Shown here: piece after piece, positions 57,394 through 64,000 of the stretch
How positions within the stretch are numbered: position 1 is the stretch's first letter
Layout: each line of letters starts with the position of its first letter
Assembly: GCF_019396385.1 (NCBI RefSeq)
Contig: NZ_JAHKRN010000026.1
Span: 1 to 64,000 of the forward strand
From: Nonomuraea harbinensis
GTDB lineage: Bacteria > Actinomycetota > Actinomycetes > Streptosporangiales > Streptosporangiaceae
Reading direction: 5' to 3'
DNA length: 64,000 bases
The notes under the pieces: model-generated
The model's database searches: none
The model's input: only the letters and a program-made list of their open reading frames with translations
What the model was told of the DNA's origin: nothing
Position numbers and translations under genes: made by a program

Positions 57394-59808
57394 ATGACGG
57401 CTCTAGATCGGCCGGCGGCGGGCCAAGCCCTCCGTCCCTGGCAGGATCCCGCGCTTCCGGTAGGGGAGCGGGTGGACGCCCTGCTGGCGGAGATGACGGT
57501 GGAGGAGAAGGTCGCGCAGCTCGGCAGCCGGTGGGAGGGCAACACCATGGGTGAGCCCGTCTCCGCCCCCGATCCGGGCGACGGCGGCACCGGCAACGTG
57601 GCCCCTTTGCAGGACGTGTTCGCCGCGTCGAACACCTCCCCGTTCCAGGAGGCGGTCCGCCACGGCATCGGCCATCTGACGCGGGTGCACGGCAGCCGCC
57701 CGGTGAGCCCCGCCGAGGGCGCCGCCGAGGTGGTCCGGTTGCAGCGTGAGGTGATCGCGCAGTCCAGGCTCGGCATCCCGGCGCTGGTCCACGAGGAGTG
57801 CCTGACCGGTTTCACCACGTACGGCGCGACGGTCTACCCGGCGGCGATCGCCTGGGCCGCCACGTTCGACCCCGAGCTGGTGGCCCGGATGGGCGCCGCG
57901 ATCGGGCGCGACATGCGCGCCGTCGGCGTGCACCAGGGCCTGGCGCCCGTGCTGGACGTGGTCCGCGACTACCGGTGGGGCCGGGTCGAGGAGACGATGG
58001 GCGAGGACCCGTACCTCGTCTCGATGATCGGCTCCGCGTACGTGCGCGGGCTGGAGGGCGCGGGCGTCATCGCCACGCTCAAGCACTTCGCCGGCTACTC
58101 CGCCTCGCGGGCGGCACGCAACCACGGCCCGGTGCCGATGGGCCGGCGCGAGCTGATGGACATGATCCTGCCGCCCTTCGAGTCGGCCATCGAGCTGGGC
58201 GGCGCCCGCTCGGTGATGAACTCCTACTCCGACGTCGACGGCGTCCCCGCCGCCATCGACCCGTGGCTGCTGACCGAGGTGCTCCGCGACGACTGGGGGT
58301 TCACCGGGACCGTCGTCTCCGACTACTGGTCGATCCCGTTCCTGGCCACCATGCACCTCGTGGCCGCCGACGCCGGCGAGGCCGGGGTGCAGGCGCTCAC
58401 CGCCGGCCTCGACGTCGAGCTGCCCGACACCCTCGGCTTCGGCCAGCACCTGGCCGAGCGGGTGCGCCGCGGCGAGCTGCCCGAGGAGCTGATCGACCGG
58501 GCGGTGCGCCGCCTGCTCACCCAGAAGGCGCAGCTCGGGCTGCTCGACCCGGACTGGACACCGCAGTCCTCGGTGACCGGCGCCGAGACCGTCGAGCTGG
58601 ACTCGCAGGCCAATCGGGAGCTGGCCCGCGAACTGGCCGAGAGGTCCGTCGTCCTGCTCGACGCGGGCAGCGCGCTGCCCCTGCTCGGCGAGGGCCGCAC
58701 CGCCCCGCGCCGGATCGCCGTCGTCGGGCCGTGCGCCGACGACCCGCGCACGTTCATGGGCTGCTACGCCTTCCCCAACCACGTGCTGCCCCGCTACCCC
58801 GGACTCGGTCTCGGCATCGACGCGCCGAGCGTGCTCGACGCGCTCCGCGCCGAGCTGCCGGGCGCCGAGATCGCCTACGAGCGCGGCTGCGACGTGCGCG
58901 ACGGGGACCGCTCCGGGTTCGCCGCCGCTGCCGCCGCGGCCCGCGACGCCGACCTGTGCGTGGTCGTCGTCGGCGACCTGGCCGGCATGTTCGGGCAGGG
59001 CACCTCGGGCGAGGGCTGCGACGCCGACGACCTGCGCCTGCCCGGCGTCCAGGAGGACCTGGTGACCGAGCTGGCCGCCACCGGCACGCCGGTCGTCGTG
59101 GTCGTCGTCTCCGGCCGCCCGTACGCGCTCGGCGAGATCCACCCCAGGGCGGCCGGGCTCGTCCAGGCGTTCATGCCCGGCGAGGAGGGCGGCGCGGCCA
59201 TCGCGGGCGTGCTGTCCGGCCGCGTCCAGCCCGGCGGCAGGCTGCCGGTGCAGATCCCGCGCACCCCTGGCGGCCAGCCGCACACCTACCTGCAGCCGCC
59301 GCTCGGCGCCGACAGCGACGGCATCAGCAACCTCGACCCGACCCCGCTCTTCCCCTTCGGGTACGGGACCTCCTACACCTCCTTCGAGCTCGGCGAGTTC
59401 CGGATCAGCGACACCGAGGTGCCCACCGACGGCGAGTTCACCGTCTCCCTCCGGGTCCGCAACACCGGCGCCCGCGCCGGGGACGAGGTCGTCCAGCTCT
59501 ACCTGCACGACATGCTCGCCCAGGTCACCCGGCCGGTGCGGCAGCTCGCCGGGTTCGCCAGGGTCCGGCTCGAACCGGGGGCCGCCGCCGACGTGCGCTT
59601 CCGCGTGCACGCCGACCGCACCGCCTTCACCGGCCGCGACCTGCAGCGGATCGTCGAGCCCGGCGACATCGAGGTGCTCGCCGGCACCTCGGCCCGCGAC
59701 CTGCCGTGCGCCGGCACCGTCCGGCTCACCGGGCCGCTGCGGGCCGTCGGCCACGACAGGCGGCTGTTCACACCGGTGGACGTGCACCCGGCGGGGGATC
59801 GGGACTAG
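57394..59808 (+). CDS. GH3 beta-xylosidase/beta-glucosidase (BxlA-like)
   Basis: An 804-residue cytoplasmic enzyme (no signal peptide) that hydrolyses imported oligosaccharides. The GH3 barrel has LKHFAGYS (about 229-236) and the nucleophile Asp310 in GTVVSDYWS. The alpha/beta sandwich domain follows, then a fibronectin III-like C-terminus (VRNTGARAGDEVVQLYL). AAGGAGAG precedes the ATG. It is divergent from the importer and two bases upstream of the LacI gene. BxlA-type xylosidase is preferred from the gene set. Glucosidase activity is possible. Confidence 0.92.
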   Translation: MTALDRPAAGQALRPWQDPALPVGERVDALLAEMTVEEKVAQLGSRWEGNTMGEPVSAPDPGDGGTGNVAPLQDVFAASNTSPFQEAVRHGIGHLTRVHGSRPVSPAEGAAEVVRLQREVIAQSRLGIPALVHEECLTGFTTYGATVYPAAIAWAATFDPELVARMGAAIGRDMRAVGVHQGLAPVLDVVRDYRWGRVEETMGEDPYLVSMIGSAYVRGLEGAGVIATLKHFAGYSASRAARNHGPVPMGRRELMDMILPPFESAIELGGARSVMNSYSDVDGVPAAIDPWLLTEVLRDDWGFTGTVVSDYWSIPFLATMHLVAADAGEAGVQALTAGLDVELPDTLGFGQHLAERVRRGELPEELIDRAVRRLLTQKAQLGLLDPDWTPQSSVTGAETVELDSQANRELARELAERSVVLLDAGSALPLLGEGRTAPRRIAVVGPCADDPRTFMGCYAFPNHVLPRYPGLGLGIDAPSVLDALRAELPGAEIAYERGCDVRDGDRSGFAAAAAAARDADLCVVVVGDLAGMFGQGTSGEGCDADDLRLPGVQEDLVTELAATGTPVVVVVVSGRPYALGEIHPRAAGLVQAFMPGEEGGAAIAGVLSGRVQPGGRLPVQIPRTPGGQPHTYLQPPLGADSDGISNLDPTPLFPFGYGTSYTSFELGEFRISDTEVPTDGEFTVSLRVRNTGARAGDEVVQLYLHDMLAQVTRPVRQLAGFARVRLEPGAAADVRFRVHADRTAFTGRDLQRIVEPGDIEVLAGTSARDLPCAGTVRLTGPLRAVGHDRRLFTPVDVHPAGDRD

Positions 59809-59810
59809 CC

Positions 59811-60824
59811 GTGCCGGCCAAGCGCGCCACGCTCGCCACGATCGCGGCCGCCGCCGGCGTGTCGGTCGCGACCGTCTCGAAGGTGCTCAACGGCCGCAGC
59901 GACGTCGCGCCGGCGACCCGCTCGCTGGTGCTGTCGGCGCTGCGGCAGCACGACTACGTGGCCCCGCCGCCCCGGCGCGACGAGACCGCGGGCACCGTCG
60001 AGCTGCAGTTCGACTCCGACCTGAACGCCTACTCCAACGAGATCATCCAGGGGGCGGTGCGGGCCGGCGGCGAACTCGGCGTGTCCGTCGTGATCAGCAT
60101 CCGCAAGGGCTCCGAGCGCACCAGCAGGTGGGCCAGGGAACTGGCGGCGACCGGCCGGCGCGCGCTGGTCGCCGTCACCAGCGAGCTGACCGCCGCCCAG
60201 CTCGCCGCCCTGGCCGAGGCCGGCCTGCCCCTGGTGGTGATCGACCCGCTCAACCTGCCGCGCACCCGCGTGACCAGCGTCGGGTCGACCAACTTCGCCG
60301 GCGGGCTGGCCGCCACCCAGCACCTGCTCTCCCTCGGCCACCGGCGCATCGCCTACCTGGGCGGCCCCGCCACGGCGGCGTGCAACCAGGCGCGGCTGCA
60401 CGGCTACCGCGCCGCCATGGAGGCCGAGGGCGTGGCGGTGCGCCAGGAGTACATCCAGCACCGCAGGTTCCGCTACGGCGACGGAGTGGAGGCCGGCGCT
60501 TGCTTCCTCGCCCTCCCCGAACCGCCGACCGCGATCTTCGCCGGCTGCGACGAGACCGCGTTCGGCGTGATGGAGGCCGCGCGGGCGCGCGGCCTGCGCG
60601 TCCCCGACGACCTCAGCGTCGTCGGTTTCGACGACACCCAGATAGCCCGCATGGCCTCACCACCGCTGACCACCGTCCGCCAGCCGCTCCGCGAGATGGG
60701 CGGCGTCGCCCTCCGGCGGGCCCTGCGCCTGGCCGCCGGCGAACGGATCGACTCCCACCACATCGAGCTCGCCACCGAACTCGTGGTACGCGGCTCGACC
60801 GCCCCCGCCGCACCCCGGCAGTAG
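59811..60824 (+). CDS. LacI family regulator (BxlR-like)
   Basis: A 337-residue repressor. The helix-turn-helix is TLATIAAAAGVSVATVSKVLNG, read in two overlapping parts, followed by a sugar-binding domain with FAGCDETAFGVMEAAR and SVVGFDDTQIARM. GTG at 59811 is placed two bases after the GH3 stop, and longer frames are shadows. It should bind the two CGAAA/TTTCG operators in the divergent promoter region and release them when xyloside accumulates. Confidence 0.92.
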   Translation: MPAKRATLATIAAAAGVSVATVSKVLNGRSDVAPATRSLVLSALRQHDYVAPPPRRDETAGTVELQFDSDLNAYSNEIIQGAVRAGGELGVSVVISIRKGSERTSRWARELAATGRRALVAVTSELTAAQLAALAEAGLPLVVIDPLNLPRTRVTSVGSTNFAGGLAATQHLLSLGHRRIAYLGGPATAACNQARLHGYRAAMEAEGVAVRQEYIQHRRFRYGDGVEAGACFLALPEPPTAIFAGCDETAFGVMEAARARGLRVPDDLSVVGFDDTQIARMASPPLTTVRQPLREMGGVALRRALRLAAGERIDSHHIELATELVVRGSTAPAAPRQ

Positions 60825-60996
60825 CCTCATTCCAGTCCTGGGCGTCGTCCAGCGCGAGGTGGCCCAGGACGACGTCCAGGTAGGCGAGTGCGGCTGAGCC
60901 GTGATGGAGGCTCCGGCTCGCGCCGGACAGCGCGACGAACTCCTCGGCGTCGTCCGCCCTGACGCGCCGCACGGTGACGCGGGAATGTCCAGACAC
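60825..60996 (-). pseudogene. Possible remnant of a GNAT acetyltransferase gene
   Basis: On the minus strand, VTVRRVRADDAEEFVALS followed by ASRSLHH looks like the first strand and helix of a GNAT enzyme, starting at ATG 60996. Similarity is lost after about 25 residues and the frame runs into the end of the LacI gene. No ribosome site stands out. The rest of the gap to 61117 holds nothing I can support. Confidence 0.35.
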
Positions 60997-61117
60997 CCGC
61001 CCATCGTGCTGGGGCGAGATCGATCAGCGCAGTACCCTCGCGACGGAACCTTGGGTCTTGCCGGAGTCGCCGGTTCGGCCTTCAATGACGGCCATACGGC
61101 GATCACCGGAGGAACCG

Positions 61118-63151
61118 ATGCGTGGCTCACGGGCGTCCGCAGTTGTCCTGGCGATGGTGCTCACGACGTTCGTGGCCGCCGAGCCGTCGCTCCCGGCGGT
61201 CGCCGGCCCCGCCGATCCGGAGCCCGCCTCGCTGGTGACGCTCACGGTGCCCGACCGGGCCGCGCTGGAGCGGCTGGTGGGCTCGGGCGCCGACCTCACC
61301 GGCCGGGTGCGGCCGCAGCCCGACGGCAGCATCCGCGTCGACGCGGTGGTCACCCCCAGCGGGCTGGCCGAGCTGCGCCCGCTCGGCGCCACCCTGGCCA
61401 CCGGCACCCCGGCGCCCGCCCCCGAGGACCGCGGCGGCACGAAGGACCGCATCGTGGTCGAGCGGGCGGTGTGGTTCCAGTCCCGCGACGGCTACTTCCT
61501 GTCGGTCGAGGCGTCCAGCAGCGCCGGCGCCGACGCCGCGCTCACCGTGACCTGGAAGGGCAAGGGCGGCGCGACCGGCCAGGTCGAGATGGTCCCGTAC
61601 GTGGACGCCGGCGCCTATCTGGGCCACCAGTTCAGCGTCCCGGTGCCCGCCGGCGTCAGGCCGGACCGCGTCACCATCACCTCCGCCGCGGGTGGCGTGG
61701 CGGAGGCGCGGGTCGGGGAGTGGCCCGACGGCGAGCGGCCCGACCGCGACCGGCCGGGCTACCAGAAGGACTTCATCACCCAGTACATGCCGCCCGCGCA
61801 GCTCAACGCCCGGGTCAAGGACCTGCACCGCCGCTTCCCCGCCCTCACCGAGATCATCGAGCTGCCCCACCTGACCAACGGCTACCGGCGCCACGCCCAG
61901 GCCCTGATCGGCACCCCGCCGGGCGCCGCCGTCGTGGTCACCTCGCGCGCGTACGGGTCGGAAGGCGGCAACGACCTGGCCGTGGAGCTGTCCGACCCGG
62001 GCGCGGCCGACCGGACGCTGGCGGTGGTCGTGGACGGCAAGCAGGTCAGGGTCAGCCTGGCCACCGACGGCTCCGGCGCCCCGGTGAGCACCGCCGCCGA
62101 GGTCGCCGCCGCGATCACCGGCGCGCCGGGCAGCCCGGTGACCGCCGCCACGTACCGGACCGACCCGGGCGCGGGCGTCCTGGCGCCCGCGCCGCTCACC
62201 CAGCTCAGCGACTTCCTCGGCGCGCCCGCGGACGTGTCGCGGGAGCCGTGGCGGGTGCTGGCGCTGCGCATCGGCACGCACCGGGACGGCTCGCGCACCG
62301 GCGTCCTCGCCTACGCCCAGGAGCACGCCAGGGAGTGGGTGACGCCGCTGGTCACCATCGAGGCGGCCGAGCGGCTGCTGCGCAACTACCCGCGCGACCC
62401 GGCCACCAGGAAGCTGCTGCGCCGCGCCGACATCTTCATCGTCCCGACCGTGAACCCCGACGGCGCCAACTACTCCTTCTACGACTTCAACGCCCAGCGC
62501 AAGAACATGACCAACCACTGCCCGGCCGCCCAGTCCGACCCGGCGCTGCGCAACACCTGGGGCGTGGACGTCAACCGCAACTACGCGGTCGGTTCGCTGT
62601 TCGACGGCTACTTCGGCGCCTCGGCCAACTGTCAGAGCGGCACCTACGCCGGGCCGGGCGAGCACTCCGAGCCGGAGAGCCGCAACGTGATCTGGCTGGC
62701 GGAGACGTACCCGAACATCCGGTTCGCGCTCAACGTGCACAGCTACGGCGGCTACTTCATGTGGCCGCCCGGCGCCTACCGGCTCGACGGCCGCGTCACC
62801 CTGCCCAGGCCCAGCCGTCAGCAGGAGGCGTACTTCCTGCGCTCGGCCCGCACCATCCTGGAGGCCATCGCCGCCGAGCGCGGCACCGTCACCTGGCCGC
62901 AGCAGACCGGGCCGGTCACCGACGTGCTCTACTCGGCCGCGGGCAACTCCGCCGACGAGCTCTGGTACGACCACGGCGTCTACGGGTGGGACTTCGAGGT
63001 CGGCAGCGACCTGTGGAACCCGCGGACCGGGGCCTGGGAGGGCGTCGGCTTCCAGCCGCCGTTCGCCGAGGGCCACGCCGAGGCCATGGAGTTCGCCGCC
63101 GGCCTCATCTCCCTCATCGGCGTCGCCGCCGACTACCGAGAGGACCGGTGA
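61118..63151 (+). CDS. Secreted M14 zinc carboxypeptidase
   Basis: A 677-residue exported metallopeptidase. A signal peptide runs to about residue 30, and a long N-terminal domain precedes the catalytic part. Zinc ligands are His and Glu of EHAREWVTP and the His of NVHSYGG. Substrate residues lie in VNPDGANYSF and VDVNRNYAVGS, and the catalytic Glu in YGWDFEVGSD. An insertion of roughly 120 residues (about 270-400) separates the first strand of the fold from the zinc motif. I have seen this in other large secreted actinobacterial M14 proteins. CGGAGGAA precedes the ATG. Confidence 0.9.
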   Translation: MRGSRASAVVLAMVLTTFVAAEPSLPAVAGPADPEPASLVTLTVPDRAALERLVGSGADLTGRVRPQPDGSIRVDAVVTPSGLAELRPLGATLATGTPAPAPEDRGGTKDRIVVERAVWFQSRDGYFLSVEASSSAGADAALTVTWKGKGGATGQVEMVPYVDAGAYLGHQFSVPVPAGVRPDRVTITSAAGGVAEARVGEWPDGERPDRDRPGYQKDFITQYMPPAQLNARVKDLHRRFPALTEIIELPHLTNGYRRHAQALIGTPPGAAVVVTSRAYGSEGGNDLAVELSDPGAADRTLAVVVDGKQVRVSLATDGSGAPVSTAAEVAAAITGAPGSPVTAATYRTDPGAGVLAPAPLTQLSDFLGAPADVSREPWRVLALRIGTHRDGSRTGVLAYAQEHAREWVTPLVTIEAAERLLRNYPRDPATRKLLRRADIFIVPTVNPDGANYSFYDFNAQRKNMTNHCPAAQSDPALRNTWGVDVNRNYAVGSLFDGYFGASANCQSGTYAGPGEHSEPESRNVIWLAETYPNIRFALNVHSYGGYFMWPPGAYRLDGRVTLPRPSRQQEAYFLRSARTILEAIAAERGTVTWPQQTGPVTDVLYSAAGNSADELWYDHGVYGWDFEVGSDLWNPRTGAWEGVGFQPPFAEGHAEAMEFAAGLISLIGVAADYREDR

Positions 63152-63244
63152 GCCCATACCGCGGTGATAGGGGCAAAGTGCCTTGTCCCCGGACGATGCC
63201 GTCGCGTCTACCGTGACAGCACCCCCACTGTCCGAGGAGACACG

Positions 63245-63766
63245 ATGCCAAGACCCCTCCGTCTCGCGCTCTCTCTCATCCTCACCCTGGCCTTCCTGCT
63301 GGCCGCCACACCCGCGCAGGCCACCGCCCTGGTCAGGGTGCTCCGCTACGACGCCAGCCGGGCGGCGGAGTTCCGCGGCGCGGTCGACCAGGCCGCGCAG
63401 ATCTGGAACGCCAGCGTCGTCAATGTCCGGCTCGTCGCGGGCACGCCGGCCGACTTCGTCGTCGTCGCCGACAACGGCTGGCCCCGCGCCCAGCCGACCA
63501 GCCTGGGCCGGGGCCGGATCTGGATGGGCCGGCAGGCCACCAACCAGGGCTACCACCCGGTCCGCATCGCCGCCCATGAGATCGGCCACATCCTGGGCCT
63601 GCCCGACCGGCGCACCGGCCGCTGCACCGACCTGATGTCCGGCTCCAGCGCCCCCGTGAGCTGCACGAACCCCAACCCGAGCGCCGCCGAGCGGGCCGAG
63701 GTGGACCGCAACTTCGCCGGCAGCACCCCGCAGGCCGAGTTCGGCAGGCTGTACGTGGACCGCTGA
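63245..63766 (+). CDS. Snapalysin-type (M7) secreted metalloprotease
   Basis: A 173-residue small protease. The signal peptide ends near PAQA. The zinc motif is HEIGHILGLPD, the M7 form HExxHxxGxxD. A Cys pair probably forms a disulfide (GRCTDLM and VSCTNPN). Snapalysins are extracellular milk-clotting proteases of streptomycetes and relatives. GAGGAGAC precedes the ATG at 63245, 93 bases after the carboxypeptidase stop, so the two secreted peptidases are neighbours. Confidence 0.92.
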   Translation: MPRPLRLALSLILTLAFLLAATPAQATALVRVLRYDASRAAEFRGAVDQAAQIWNASVVNVRLVAGTPADFVVVADNGWPRAQPTSLGRGRIWMGRQATNQGYHPVRIAAHEIGHILGLPDRRTGRCTDLMSGSSAPVSCTNPNPSAAERAEVDRNFAGSTPQAEFGRLYVDR

Positions 63767-63872
63767 GCCCGGCCGTGACCGGGGCGTACGACCGGCCCGG
63801 CGACGCGGCCCGCTGATCGATCGTCCCTAGACTGGTGCCGTCCCGCAGCCCCGTCCCAGAGGAGCAGACGAC

Positions 63873-64000
63873 GTGACGGCACCGATGCGGCTGGCGCCGG
63901 TGATCCAGCCCTACGCGTGGGGGTCGCCGACCGCCTTCCCCGAGTTGTTCGGCACCCCCGCGACCGGCGAACCGCAAGCGGAGATGTGGATGGGGGCCCA
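63873..64000 (+). CDS. manA: Mannose-6-phosphate isomerase, class I (partial)
   Basis: Only the first 42 residues are inside the window. APVIQPYAWGSPTAFPELFG and QAEMWMGA match the N-terminus of type I phosphomannose isomerases, which interconvert fructose-6-phosphate and mannose-6-phosphate. GTG at 63873 follows AGAGGAGCA. The rest lies beyond 64000. Confidence 0.85.
   Translation, partial: MTAPMRLAPVIQPYAWGSPTAFPELFGTPATGEPQAEMWMGA

Overview
The window is very GC-rich, with many GTG starts, AGGAG-type ribosome binding sites and start/stop overlaps (ATGA, GTGA). It carries families typical of filamentous actinobacteria: a c-di-AMP riboswitch in front of a GH25 lysozyme, snapalysin, secreted M14 peptidase, an srs-like type III PKS locus and BxlR/BxlEFG-like xyloside genes. 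The best fit is a soil actinomycete, probably Streptosporangiaceae and possibly Nonomuraea. That assignment is inference. No rRNA, tRNA, CRISPR array, transposase, integrase or phage gene was seen.

Layout. 58-3559: a hibernation factor with a duplicated C-terminal domain, then an FtsX-type ABC exporter with its TetR regulator. 3599-9208 (minus): a sulfate-ester module of cytoplasmic sulfatase, SsuABC-like importer and ROK regulator, divergent from a secreted GH20 hexosaminidase (9377-11743). 11733-13552: methyltransferase, cupin, and a Cys-containing MerR regulator divergent from a small Cys-Cys protein through a textbook MerR operator. 13596-17598 (minus): riboswitch-controlled GH25 lysozyme, a polysaccharide deacetylase/glycosyltransferase fusion and a coupled Ser/Pro-rich membrane protein. 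17723-24663: a decayed flavin monooxygenase, nitroreductase, propeller glycosidase-like protein, sulfotransferase, LanC-like protein with a Cys-Cys zinc motif, a 41-residue coupled ORF, an SsuE-like FMN reductase, a TauE/SafE permease and an Rrf2 regulator. 24772-32964: a tight nine-gene operon with peptide-type ABC importer, luciferase-like monooxygenase, CMD protein, AhpD-like peroxidase, VOC protein and OsmC protein.

The most unusual part is 33622-39644 (minus). Four overlapping genes encode an ABC-importer-like set in which the ATPase subunit has lost every recognisable catalytic motif, both permeases are fused, and a membrane-anchored NB-ARC/STAND-like TPR protein is co-encoded whose P-loop lysine is replaced by threonine. 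This looks like an importer scaffold converted to another role, probably sensing. I know of no described system of this form.

After that come a secreted rhamnogalacturonan lyase (39763-42090), an orphan four-helix membrane protein, a frameshifted thioesterase, a lipoprotein and a hot-dog/class-V aminotransferase fusion. An srs-like locus follows (type III PKS, ICMT-like methyltransferase, FAD enzyme) with a divergent UbiA prenyltransferase and a second FAD reductase. 53941-60824 is a complete xyloside module: importer, GH3 enzyme, LacI regulator and two matching operators. The window ends with a secreted carboxypeptidase, a snapalysin and the start of manA.

Two themes link the genes. The left half is rich in sulfur and flavin chemistry. 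The right half is rich in plant-polysaccharide use and a phenolic-lipid-type biosynthetic locus.
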